Under the pieces are notes generated by a model. It was not told where the DNA came from, ran no database searches, and saw only the letters and a program-made list of their open reading frames with translations. Position numbers and translations under genes: made by a program. Below are positions 15,970-22,767 of a stretch of DNA of 23,770 bases, piece by piece (position 1 is the stretch's first letter; every line of letters begins with the position of its first letter). Source of the stretch: an uncultured Collinsella sp. (GTDB lineage Bacteria; Actinomycetota; Coriobacteriia; Coriobacteriales; Coriobacteriaceae); NCBI GenBank assembly GCA_958427975.1, contig CAUAEH010000029.1, forward strand, positions 1 to 23,770, in the 5' to 3' direction.

Positions 15970-16881
15970 TTACGCCACCTCGCCTTCCTGGTCGGCATTC
16001 TCGTTGACTCCGGCGACCTCGGCCATGTAGGCTTCGCAGCACGCCTTGGCGACGGCGCGGACGCGCAGGATGTAGTTGGCACGCTCGACCGCGGACAGGG
16101 CGCCGCGGGCATCGAGCAGGTTGAAAGCGTGGCTGCACTTCATGACGCAGTCGTACGCCGGCAGCGGCAGCTTGCGCTCCAGACAGGAATGGCACTCGGC
16201 CTCGTAGTCGTCAAACTTCTGACGCATCATCTCGACGTTGGCAACCTCAAAGTTATAGGCACTGAACTCGCGCTCGTTCTCGAGGAACACGTCGCCATAG
16301 GTCATGGGCGTGCCGTCGGGCAGGTAGCTCCACACCAGGTCGTAGACCGAGTTAACGCCCTGGGCGTACATGGCGATACGCTCCAGGCCGTAGGTGATCT
16401 CGACGGGCACGGGGTCGACCTCGATGCCGCCCACCTGCTGGAAGTACGTAAACTGCGTGACCTCCATGCCATTGAGCCAGACCTCCCAGCCAAGGCCCCA
16501 GGCGCCGAGCGTCGGGCTCTCCCAGTCGTCCTCGACAAAGCGGACGTCATGGTCGTTGGGGTCCAGACCGATAGCGGCAAGAGACCCCAGGTAGAGCTCC
16601 TGGGCGTTGACCGGCGAGGGCTTGATAAGCACCTGGAACTGATAGTAGTGCTGCATGCGGTTGGGGTTCTCGCCGTAGCGGCCGTCGGCGGGACGGCGGC
16701 AGGGCTGCGCATAGCAGGTGCGCCACTCGGCGGGACCGAGCGAGCGCAGCGTGGTCGCGGTATGGAAGGTACCGGCACCGACCTCGGAGTCATAGGGCTG
16801 CATAATGACGCAGCCCTGCTCGCCCCAGTACTGCTGGAGGCGCAGGATGATGTCTTGGAAGGAAAGCGATGAAGCGTTCAT
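15970..16881 (-). CDS. glyQ: Glycine--tRNA ligase alpha subunit
   Basis: Alpha subunit of tetrameric glycyl-tRNA synthetase; it holds the class II catalytic domain that forms glycyl-adenylate. The 303-residue product has SFQDIILRLQQYWGEQGCVI, MQPYDSEVGAGTFHTATTLR, the QPCRRPADGRYGENPNR motif, FVEDDWESPTLGAWGLGWEV, and the C-terminal KCSHAFNLLDARGA. The ATG at 16881 fits the family N-terminus, but its Shine-Dalgarno is unclear: a GGGG 11 nt away, or AGAGG too close at 1 nt. The gap to lepB is only 59 nt. That leaves no room for the long T-box leader that controls glyQS in many Firmicutes. A TATAGT (16928-16933) lies in the gap without a recognisable -35. Confidence 0.98.
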   Translation of the reverse strand: MNASSLSFQDIILRLQQYWGEQGCVIMQPYDSEVGAGTFHTATTLRSLGPAEWRTCYAQPCRRPADGRYGENPNRMQHYYQFQVLIKPSPVNAQELYLGSLAAIGLDPNDHDVRFVEDDWESPTLGAWGLGWEVWLNGMEVTQFTYFQQVGGIEVDPVPVEITYGLERIAMYAQGVNSVYDLVWSYLPDGTPMTYGDVFLENEREFSAYNFEVANVEMMRQKFDDYEAECHSCLERKLPLPAYDCVMKCSHAFNLLDARGALSAVERANYILRVRAVAKACCEAYMAEVAGVNENADQEGEVA

Positions 16882-16940
16882 GCCTCTAATATCCCCTCGT
16901 CGAAACGATTACACGGTTAGATACTGTACTATAGCGGTTT

Positions 16941-17504
16941 TTAGTCGATAGCGCCCAGACGGTTGAGCGGCCAGTAACGCACGAGCGCCACGGCGATCAG
17001 GTCCGAACGGTCGACGGGACCAAAGTAGCGTGAGTCGGCAGAGTTTTCGCGGTTGTCGCCCATCACCCACACGCACCCGTCGGGAACGGTGTAGGGATAG
17101 CTTACCTGAGCACCGGGCGCTTGGACCGAAAGTGGCCAGCTCATGCCCGTCGTATAGTCCTCGTCGAGCGCTTGGCCGTCAACGACCACCTTGCCATCCT
17201 GCAGGTCGACCGTCTGGCCGGCCGTGGCAATAACACGCTTGACAAGAACATCATGCTCGGAGGTGCCATCGGGGTTGTGAAACACCACGATATCGCCCTG
17301 CTTGACGGGCTGACCGAGCTCGAGGCTCACCTTTTGTGCCAGGATCTGGTCGCCAATCTCGATCGTGGACTCCATGGACCCGGTGGGCACCACAAAGGGC
17401 TCGACCACAAACGAGCGAATCAGGAAGGTGGCCACGAGTGCGATCGCGATGACCGCGATCCACTCAAAAGCGCCCCTCAACGCGGAATGCTGCGATGGAA
17501 CCAT
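16941..17504 (-). CDS. lepB: Signal peptidase I
   Basis: Membrane-bound type I signal peptidase, cleaving signal peptides of exported proteins with a Ser/Lys dyad. The 187-residue product has one N-terminal membrane segment (about 13-31), then the catalytic S43 in PTGSMESTIEIGD and the general base K89 in VLVKRVIATAGQ. The conserved GDNRENSADSRYFGPV follows at 149-164. The active site faces outside the membrane. ATG at 17504 is chosen because AGGAG lies 5 nt upstream; the in-frame GTG 6 nt before directly abuts the Shine-Dalgarno. The trmD TGA is 2 nt upstream, so it is coupled to trmD and belongs to the rpsP operon. Confidence 0.95.
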   Translation of the reverse strand: MVPSQHSALRGAFEWIAVIAIALVATFLIRSFVVEPFVVPTGSMESTIEIGDQILAQKVSLELGQPVKQGDIVVFHNPDGTSEHDVLVKRVIATAGQTVDLQDGKVVVDGQALDEDYTTGMSWPLSVQAPGAQVSYPYTVPDGCVWVMGDNRENSADSRYFGPVDRSDLIAVALVRYWPLNRLGAID

Positions 17505-17506
17505 TC

Positions 17507-18265
17507 TCACTCCTCGCTCTGCGAATACGAAGCGTCCAAAATCTCCTGCGCGTACGCACGCTCCTGGGGCGTGAGCCGCGCCGTCTCGATCAAGTCGGGA
17601 CGCCAGCGGCAGGTGCGCTCGATGGCGTTCTTGCGACGCCAGGCATCGACCTTGGCGTGGTCGCCGCTCACAAGCACCGGAGGCACGCCCTCGCCGTTGA
17701 ACTCGGCAGGACGGGTGTACTGCGCGTACTCGAGCAGGCCTCCATCCTCGGCGGTCGAGAACGACTCGTCCACGTTGCTCATCTCGTCGCCCAGGGCGCC
17801 GGGAATCAGGCGTACGACGGCATCGGCAACGACCATAGCGGGAAGCTCGCCGCCCGTGAGCACGTAGTCGCCGATCGACAGACGCTCATCGGCATACGCA
17901 TACGCGCGCTCGTCGACGCCCTCGTAGCGACTGCACACAAACAGCAGGCGCTCACTTTTGAGCAGACGCTCGGCCACATGCTGCGTAAAAGGCTCGCCAC
18001 AGGGGGTAAAGAACACCACAGTGGGCTTGGGACCCTCTGCGCTAATGGCCTCGATGGCCTCTGCGATAGGCTCGACCTTCATGAGCATGCCCTGCCCGCC
18101 GCCGTACGGCTCGTCATCGACGGTACGATGGCGGTCGTGCGTCCAGTCGCGCAGGTTATACGCCTTAAAATCAAAAAGGCCGGCCTTGCGGGCGCGGCCC
18201 AAAATCGACGTGGACATGACGGGCTCAAACATCTCGGGAAAGACCGAAAGGGTCTCAATCAGCAT
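17507..18265 (-). CDS. trmD: tRNA (guanine-37-N1)-methyltransferase
   Basis: TrmD uses S-adenosylmethionine to make m1G37 in tRNAs and prevents +1 frameshifting. The 252-residue product of the SPOUT fold starts LIETLSVFPEMFEP. It has DDEPYGGGQGMLMK (50-63) and the trefoil-knot SAM motifs CSRYEGVDER (111-120) and IGDYVLTGGELPA (131-143), then the C-terminal QYTRPAEF and SGDHAKVDAWRR. The position aligned with the catalytic aspartate of E. coli TrmD (D169, normally in a DSF motif) reads Glu here (E167 in VDESFS). This may be a natural, still active variant. The ATG at 18265 has GGAGG 5 nt upstream; rimM ends 10 nt earlier. Confidence 0.97.
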   Translation of the reverse strand: MLIETLSVFPEMFEPVMSTSILGRARKAGLFDFKAYNLRDWTHDRHRTVDDEPYGGGQGMLMKVEPIAEAIEAISAEGPKPTVVFFTPCGEPFTQHVAERLLKSERLLFVCSRYEGVDERAYAYADERLSIGDYVLTGGELPAMVVADAVVRLIPGALGDEMSNVDESFSTAEDGGLLEYAQYTRPAEFNGEGVPPVLVSGDHAKVDAWRRKNAIERTCRWRPDLIETARLTPQERAYAQEILDASYSQSEE

Positions 18266-18275
18266 GTTGTCCTCC

Positions 18276-18797
18276 CTACTTGTCCATATCGATCAGGCCG
18301 TCCATCACGTGGACGGAAATTGTTCCTGCATCGGGAAGATCGAGCACGACTTGCTCGATCACGGGAATCAGTACCTCGCCGTACCGATCTCCCTCGACAA
18401 CCCAAACATCGTTAGCGGGCGTCGACATGATCTCGACGATCGTGCCGAGCGAGCCGAAGCGCTCGTCGACCACCTCGCGACCCATCAGGTCGGTATAGGC
18501 AGCGTCGAGCGAATCGAGCTCAAAATCGTCACGATTTGCCAGCACGTAGCATCCCGTGATGCCCTCGGCGGCTGTCAAGTCGTCAATGCCCTCAAACGAG
18601 ACCAGATCGCCATCGCCCGTATCGGTGACGGACACGACCGTGCAAAAGCGGTCGCGCTTGAGCGCCGGCGGCGTCAGAGCGACCCGCATACCCGGCTCTA
18701 ATACAGAAGGAAGCCCCCGCAGCGGCTGCGCGAGGACCTCCCCCTTCCTTCCGTGCGGCTTGACCACACGGGCGATGTTTTTGTACTGGGACCTCAA
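18276..18797 (-). CDS. rimM: Ribosome maturation factor RimM
   Basis: RimM assists assembly of the 30S head by binding S19 and 16S rRNA. The 173-residue product begins RSQYKNIARVVKPHGRKGEV with the family PHGxKGEV element at 14-21. It continues as an N-terminal beta-barrel and a C-terminal PRC-barrel with LMGREVVDERFGSLGTIVEI and RYGEVLIPVIEQVV. The start appears to be a TTG at 18797: the next in-frame start, a GTG, would remove the first strand (NIARV). No strong Shine-Dalgarno is seen; AGGA is only 2 nt from the TTG, and a GAGG in the end of khpA is farther. khpA ends 4 nt upstream, so initiation may rely on coupling. Functional link to rpsP and trmD in one operon is classical. Confidence 0.95.
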   Translation of the reverse strand: MRSQYKNIARVVKPHGRKGEVLAQPLRGLPSVLEPGMRVALTPPALKRDRFCTVVSVTDTGDGDLVSFEGIDDLTAAEGITGCYVLANRDDFELDSLDAAYTDLMGREVVDERFGSLGTIVEIMSTPANDVWVVEGDRYGEVLIPVIEQVVLDLPDAGTISVHVMDGLIDMDK

Positions 18798-18801
18798 GGT
18801 C

Positions 18802-19086
18802 CTAGCCCAGAACCTCTACCTCGACAGCAGTGTCGAGGCGAGCGGCCAGTGCACGGGCGAGCGTGCGAATGGCCTTGATGGTACGGCCACGACGGCCGAT
18901 GACCTTAGCGACGTCATCCTCGGCGACCGAAACCTCAATTGTAGAGGCGTCGTCACCATCGATGACCTCAAGGCTCACGGAATCCGGGTCGTCGACGATC
19001 TGAACAACGAGATATTCGACGAGATCGGCGATGCGATCTGAGAGCATTGCCTCACCCTCGAGCTGTGCAGCGTCAACCTCAGGCAC
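18802..19086 (-). CDS. khpA: KH-domain RNA-binding protein KhpA
   Basis: Small KH-domain protein (YlqC/KhpA family) that in Firmicutes pairs with KhpB/Jag and influences RNA stability and cell-elongation genes. The 94-residue product has an N-terminal stretch, then DLVEYLVVQIVDDPDSV and the KH signature VIGRRGRTIKAIRTL, with the GxxG loop at residues 64-67. The start is a GTG at 19086, with AGGAG 6 nt upstream and the rpsP stop 3 nt away. A later ATG at 19047 (MLSDRIADL) fits the minimal family length and has a weaker GAGGG 7 nt away, so it is an alternative. Position between rpsP and rimM is conserved in Gram-positives. Confidence 0.93.
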   Translation of the reverse strand: MPEVDAAQLEGEAMLSDRIADLVEYLVVQIVDDPDSVSLEVIDGDDASTIEVSVAEDDVAKVIGRRGRTIKAIRTLARALAARLDTAVEVEVLG

Positions 19087-19089
19087 GAT

Positions 19090-19431
19090 TTACTCCTCGG
19101 CGCCCTCAGCGGCCTCAGCGGCAGCCTTAGCGGCCTCGGCCTCTTTGGCGAGCTGCTTCTTGGACTTCTTGACGACGGTCTCGGTCTTCTCGCCCTCGTT
19201 GGCGGCCTTGACCAGAGCGGCGACAGCGTCGGTGAGCTGAGCGCCCTTGGACTGCCAGTCAGCGATCTTCTCGAGGTCGAGGTTGATGGTCTTGGGGGCG
19301 GTCATCGGGTTGTAGCGGCCAACCTCCTCGATGATACGACCGTCACGCGGGGCGCGGGAATCGGCGACGACGACACGGTAGTACGGACGCTTCTTAGCGC
19401 CGTGACGAGCAAGGCGAATCTTGACTGCCAA
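19090..19431 (-). CDS. rpsP: 30S ribosomal protein S16, TTG start
   Basis: S16 is a primary 30S assembly protein. The 113-residue product starts (M)AVKIRLARHGAKKRPYYRVV and continues VADSRAPRDGRIIEEVGRYN and KGAQLTDAVAALVK. A Lys/Ala/Glu-rich tail of about 30 residues follows, as in many actinobacteria. The start is TTG at 19431: GGAGGAG ends 6 nt upstream, and the protein aligns with the S16 N-terminus exactly there. An ATG 36 nt upstream would add 12 residues and lies before the Shine-Dalgarno. It is the first gene of a long operon (rpsP-khpA-rimM-trmD-lepB and probably glyQ-glyS and the PPDK regulator). A 5-bp hairpin (19451-19465) precedes the Shine-Dalgarno. Confidence 0.97.
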   Translation of the reverse strand: MAVKIRLARHGAKKRPYYRVVVADSRAPRDGRIIEEVGRYNPMTAPKTINLDLEKIADWQSKGAQLTDAVAALVKAANEGEKTETVVKKSKKQLAKEAEAAKAAAEAAEGAEE

Positions 19432-19487
19432 AGGAAACTCCTCCAACCAAGCAGCTTTAGGCTGCAACTACAAACAAACAGTTGAAC

Positions 19488-19516
19488 ATAATACGCCATC
19501 GACGCGGGCAGGTGAA
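19488..19516 (-). promoter_or_regulatory. Promoter of the rpsP operon
   Basis: On the minus strand, TTCACC (19511-19516, 4 of 6 consensus) and TATTAT (19488-19493, 5 of 6) are 17 bp apart. Transcription should begin near 19481, with a leader of about 50 nt. The rest of the divergent region to dinB holds a second possible -10 (TAAGAT near 19561) but no gene. Confidence 0.65.
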
Positions 19517-19620
19517 GTCCGTGAGACCAACTTCTTCGGTGTAGTCGAGGGCAAATCCATATCTTAGACAAGAATTCGGGATTTGCAAGCACATACACGC
19601 ACCCCACATGAGCTGCGCGG

Positions 19621-19626
19621 TATACT
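19621..19626 (+). promoter_or_regulatory. Candidate -10 element of dinB
   Basis: TATACT matches the -10 consensus at 5 of 6. No good -35 lies at the usual distance. Transcription would start near 19633, about 39 nt before the preferred dinB start and directly upstream of the SOS-like site. Confidence 0.4.
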
Positions 19627-19643
19627 CATGACATGGAAAGACG

Positions 19644-19657
19644 CGAACATACATACG
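19644..19657 (+). promoter_or_regulatory. SOS-box-like (LexA) site in the dinB leader
   Basis: The sequence CGAAC-ATAC-ATACG matches the Gram-positive LexA consensus CGAAC-N4-GTTCG at 8 of 10 defined positions, with a perfect left half. It lies between the candidate -10 and the Shine-Dalgarno of dinB, where a repressor would block transcription. dinB genes are commonly LexA-controlled. Confidence 0.4.
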
Positions 19658-19671
19658 ATTATGAGGATGCC

Positions 19672-20886
19672 ATGGGCGTCACGCCGCCTCCCTGGACGGG
19701 TCCGGCGGTGGGCCTCATGGACCTTGATGCGTTTTTTGCGAGCGTGGAGATGCTCGATCATCCCGAGTGGCGCGGAAAGCCGCTCATCGTGGGTGGCGAT
19801 GCCGATTCGCGTGGCGTCGTGTCCACGTGTTCGTATGAGGCGCGTCGCTTTGGCGTGCACTCTGCCATGGCCTCGGCCGAGGCGCGGCGCTTGTGCCCGC
19901 AAGCCATTTGGACGCACGGGCACTTTGATCGCTACCGCGAGGTGAGCGCGCAGGTCATGGCGATTCTCGCCGACGAGACTCCGCGCGTTGAGCGCGTATC
20001 CATCGACGAAGCCTTTATCGATATCACACCGGGTCGCTTTGCGCCCGAAGACCCGCTGCTGGTTGCGCGGCGTATAAGCGACCGCGTGGCAGGGCTGGGA
20101 GTGACCTGTTCCATTGGCGTGGGCTGCAACAAGACGGTCGCAAAGATCGCAAGCGAGCGGGATAAGCCGTTTGGGCTGACCATCGTGCGCCCCGGAACCG
20201 AGCAGCGCTTTTTGGCCGCGCTGCCAGTATCTACCATGAGCGGCATCGGACGCTCAGCCGAGGAACGACTGCGCCGCATGCGCATCTACACCCTCGGCGA
20301 GCTATCACGTGCACCGGAATCCACCTTGGCCTCTATTTTTGGCGTCAACGGCGAACGCATGCGCCAGCGTGCGCTGGGACTCGAAATCTCCGAAGTCACG
20401 AGCCTCGATGAAGAGCGCGAGGTCAAGTCGGTCAGCAATGAACGCACCTTTGCTAAAGATTTGACTGAGCGTGGGGATATTGAGGCGGCGATTGCGCTAT
20501 TGGGCGAGTCGGTGGGACGCCGTCTGCGCCGTCAGGGGCTGACGGGTGCCACGGTAACGCTTAAGCTTAAGTATTCGTATGGCAGCGGGCGTACGGCACA
20601 GCGCCGGCTGTCTCATCCGACCGACGATGAGAATATCTTCGTGGCGGTGGCGCTCGAGCTGCTCGACAACATCTGGCAGGATGGCATGCATGTTCGCTTA
20701 GCGGGCATCGGCATGAGCGACTTCGACCACCAAGGCGGCATCCAGACTGATCTGTTCTGCGAGATCGATGACCGCGGAGCCCAATCCAGCGACCGCCGCG
20801 GCCTCTCCGTCGCCATCGACGCCGTCCGAGACAAATTCGGCGACACCGCCCTTTCCTTCGGCCGCCAATCCCGCTTCAACGATTAA
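19672..20886 (+). CDS. dinB: DNA polymerase IV (Y-family)
   Basis: Error-prone translesion polymerase. Numbered from ATG 19672 (404 residues), the catalytic carboxylates are D17 in GLMDLDAFFASVE and D112 and E113 in SIDEAFID, and the steric-gate phenylalanine is F22. The palm and fingers are followed by a helix-hairpin-helix thumb (MSGIGRSAEERLRR) and the little-finger domain. A QTDLF pentapeptide near the C-terminus fits the beta-clamp-binding consensus. The ATG at 19672 has GAGG 5 nt upstream and places the SOS-like site in the leader. An in-frame ATG at 19633 would add 13 residues, has no Shine-Dalgarno and lies at the predicted transcription start, so a leaderless longer form is possible. 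It is the only plus-strand gene here: divergent from rpsP and convergent with rsfS. Confidence 0.95.
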   Translation: MGVTPPPWTGPAVGLMDLDAFFASVEMLDHPEWRGKPLIVGGDADSRGVVSTCSYEARRFGVHSAMASAEARRLCPQAIWTHGHFDRYREVSAQVMAILADETPRVERVSIDEAFIDITPGRFAPEDPLLVARRISDRVAGLGVTCSIGVGCNKTVAKIASERDKPFGLTIVRPGTEQRFLAALPVSTMSGIGRSAEERLRRMRIYTLGELSRAPESTLASIFGVNGERMRQRALGLEISEVTSLDEEREVKSVSNERTFAKDLTERGDIEAAIALLGESVGRRLRRQGLTGATVTLKLKYSYGSGRTAQRRLSHPTDDENIFVAVALELLDNIWQDGMHVRLAGIGMSDFDHQGGIQTDLFCEIDDRGAQSSDRRGLSVAIDAVRDKFGDTALSFGRQSRFND

Positions 20887-20900
20887 CCGCCTTTGGGCAA

Positions 20901-20941
20901 AAAGAAAGCCGGGCAGGTGCGGAAAACCGCACCTGCCCGGC
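20901..20941 (-). terminator. Strong hairpin terminator between rsfS and dinB
   Basis: A perfect 15-bp stem (20908-20922 with 20927-20941) with a 4-nt loop is followed on the minus strand by TTTCTTTTTG, so it ends the obgE-nadD-yqeK-rsfS transcript. On the plus strand no T-run follows it, so dinB has only the hairpin, 22 nt after its stop. Confidence 0.9.
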
Positions 20942-20982
20942 GATATGCGTGAGGGTAGCTAAACCCCGTCTCAAATGAGCTA

Positions 20983-21438
20983 CTAGAGGAGGTTGAGGGG
21001 GAGCTGGGGGGCGTCGCCCCAGAGTTTCTCGAGGCGGTAGAAGTCGCGGGCTTCGGGAGTGAAGACGTGGACGACAACCGAACCGTAGTCCATGAGCATC
21101 CAGGTCTTCTGCTCGCGGCCCTCGATGGAGAACGGATGCTCGCCGCAAGCCTCGGCGACCTTCTCCTCGATCTCGTCGACGATAGAATCGACCTGGCGGT
21201 TGTTGGTACCGGTGGCAAGCACAAAGTAGTCGCATACGTCGGAAAGCTCGGTCAGGTCGAGCACCTGAACGTCCTCGCCCTTCTTGTCGTAGGCGGCCTG
21301 CGCGGCGGCGCGGGCGACATCCTCGGCGGCAACACCGCTCGCGGACAGCGAGGCAGCGGTGCGGTCGGACGTGGCAACAAAACTCTTGTGCTCCACACCT
21401 TCAAGAATCTGATCGTCGGTCATGGTCTCATCGGCCAT
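20983..21438 (-). CDS. rsfS: Ribosomal silencing factor RsfS
   Basis: RsfS (YbeB/Iojap) binds L14 on the 50S and blocks subunit joining when nutrients are limited. The core is clear: AAYDKKGEDVQVLDLTELSD, CDYFVLATGTNNRQVDSI, and WMLMDYGSVVVHVFTPEARDFY, then LEKLWGDAP. The 151-residue product is longer than the usual ~110. The first ~40 residues are an extension without recognisable domain, rich in Asp, Ser, Thr and Ala. The start ATG at 21438 has GAGG 6 nt upstream; another ATG (MTDDQ) is 15 nt inside. The gene lies 27 nt after yqeK in the conserved obgE-nadD-yqeK-rsfS order and ends at the shared hairpin before dinB. Confidence 0.94.
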   Translation of the reverse strand: MADETMTDDQILEGVEHKSFVATSDRTAASLSASGVAAEDVARAAAQAAYDKKGEDVQVLDLTELSDVCDYFVLATGTNNRQVDSIVDEIEEKVAEACGEHPFSIEGREQKTWMLMDYGSVVVHVFTPEARDFYRLEKLWGDAPQLPLNLL

Positions 21439-21465
21439 GGAATACCTCTTTCTAGACAGCCCAAG

Positions 21466-22074
21466 CTAGCGCAGCTGGGCGTAATGGTTGTAAATCATAA
21501 TAGCCGTGGGATAAAGATAACGCCCGGACTGGATCACATAGACCAGACCCTGCGCAAAACAGGAGAAGAACAACTCGTCGAGCGAGGACTTCCCCACCAT
21601 CTTGCGTAGCGCATGGGCATAATCGCCGTGTCGGTTGGGTTCGATAGCATCGGCCACAAAGACCGCCATATCGAGCGGCGTCATGTCGCAAGCGCCCACG
21701 GTGTGACGGTCGACAGCCTGAAAGACCGCCGGCGACAGCCCGGGAAAAAGCTGCGGAAGCTCATAGGCGGCAACAGGGCCATGCAAAAGCGGCGTCGCGG
21801 CGGAAGGAGAGCCGGCAATCTTAATGCCGTAATGCAGAGCGCGCGTGACCAGCTCGTCGTCGGAGAGCACTTTGTCCCAGTCATGGATCAGGCCGGCGGC
21901 AGCGGCATCAAAGCGGTCAACGCCGTAGACCTCGGCCAGATGAAGTGCGGTCTCGGCAACACCCAGCGAATGCACATAGCGCTTGCGCTTATCCTTCATG
22001 CGAACATCGAGCAGCTCTTGAATGCGCTTGAGCAGCGCGCGCTCATCGCCCTCAAACTGATCCTCTACCGACAA
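21466..22074 (-). CDS. yqeK: HD-domain hydrolase YqeK (predicted bis(5'-nucleosyl)-tetraphosphatase)
   Basis: YqeK-family HD proteins have been characterised as symmetrical Ap4A hydrolases. The 202-residue product has H35 in YVHSLGV, the metal-binding H64-D65 in LIHDWDK, H98 in LLHGPVAAYEL, DRHTVG at 122-127 and D142 in FVADAIEP. This is a full HD-type metal set. The likely start is TTG at 22074, with GGGGG 6 nt upstream. The next in-frame ATG (MKDKRKRY, residue 26) would remove the first helix. It follows nadD by 12 nt. Adjacency to nadD is widespread, and both enzymes handle adenine dinucleotide chemistry, but a direct link is not shown. Confidence 0.92.
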   Translation of the reverse strand: MSVEDQFEGDERALLKRIQELLDVRMKDKRKRYVHSLGVAETALHLAEVYGVDRFDAAAAGLIHDWDKVLSDDELVTRALHYGIKIAGSPSAATPLLHGPVAAYELPQLFPGLSPAVFQAVDRHTVGACDMTPLDMAVFVADAIEPNRHGDYAHALRKMVGKSSLDELFFSCFAQGLVYVIQSGRYLYPTAIMIYNHYAQLR

Positions 22075-22086
22075 CGTAGACCCCCA

Positions 22087-22764
22087 TCACTCAAAATCTT
22101 CTTGGCCCAAATCGGCATATAGCCTGCGTTTGCGAATGTAGCCGAGCACGGACTCGCTCGTAAGATAGCGCACGCTCATGCCGCGGGCAACTCGCTTACG
22201 AATGTTCGTCGAGCTGATCGCCAGCGCCGGAATCTGAATATAGCGCACGTCGAACGGCAGCCCCGACTCTTTGATTCGGGCACGCGCCGTATCGATATCA
22301 AAACCCGGTCGCGTCGCCGCAATAAAGGTAGCAAGCTCAGCGATTCGTTCGGCATCATGCCAGGTCACAATATCGATAATCGCGTCGGCGCCCGTAATAA
22401 AGTAGAGCTTTACCTGCGGCGGGTAAAAGTCGCGAAGGGCATGAAGCGTATCGGCCGTATAGGTTACGCCCGGACGGTCGATCTCGAAACGGCTCGCCAA
22501 AAAAGCCGGGTTCGCGGCGGTGGCGAGGACCGTCATGGCATAACGGTCCTCGGCAGGCGTCACCGGCTTGTCAAGCTTAAAGGCAGGAGAGCCCGCCGGC
22601 ATAAAGAGCACGGCATCCAAGTCGAGGGACTCACGCGCCTGCTCGGCGGTCACCAAATGCCCGTAATGGATGGGATCAAAGGTGCCACCCATAATGCCGA
22701 GCCTAAACTCCTGCCCGTCCTCTAGAGGAAGCTCGGGCAGACCGATTCCACCGCGCAGCGACAT
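22087..22764 (-). CDS. nadD: Nicotinate-nucleotide adenylyltransferase
   Basis: NadD transfers AMP from ATP to nicotinate mononucleotide, making deamido-NAD in NAD synthesis. The 225-residue product has the nucleotidyltransferase signature GGTFDPIHYGH (26-36), FMPAGSPAFKLDKPVTPAEDR, the FITGADAI segment and the second ATP-binding motif ISSTNIRKR (183-191). About 20 residues precede the usual first strand. The ATG at 22764 is 3 nt past the obgE stop; a GGAGGG 10 nt upstream and inside obgE is a plausible Shine-Dalgarno. In frame, an internal start (MGGTFDP) would damage the active-site strand, so the longer form is right. Confidence 0.96.
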   Translation of the reverse strand: MSLRGGIGLPELPLEDGQEFRLGIMGGTFDPIHYGHLVTAEQARESLDLDAVLFMPAGSPAFKLDKPVTPAEDRYAMTVLATAANPAFLASRFEIDRPGVTYTADTLHALRDFYPPQVKLYFITGADAIIDIVTWHDAERIAELATFIAATRPGFDIDTARARIKESGLPFDVRYIQIPALAISSTNIRKRVARGMSVRYLTSESVLGYIRKRRLYADLGQEDFE

Positions 22765-22767
22765 GAC

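Noticed and set aside
14650..16872. 740-codon open frame on the plus strand, antisense to glyS and glyQ
   Set aside because: It mirrors two full-length, motif-complete tRNA synthetase genes. Its product has no recognisable domain, and long antisense frames are expected in GC-rich genes with strong codon bias.
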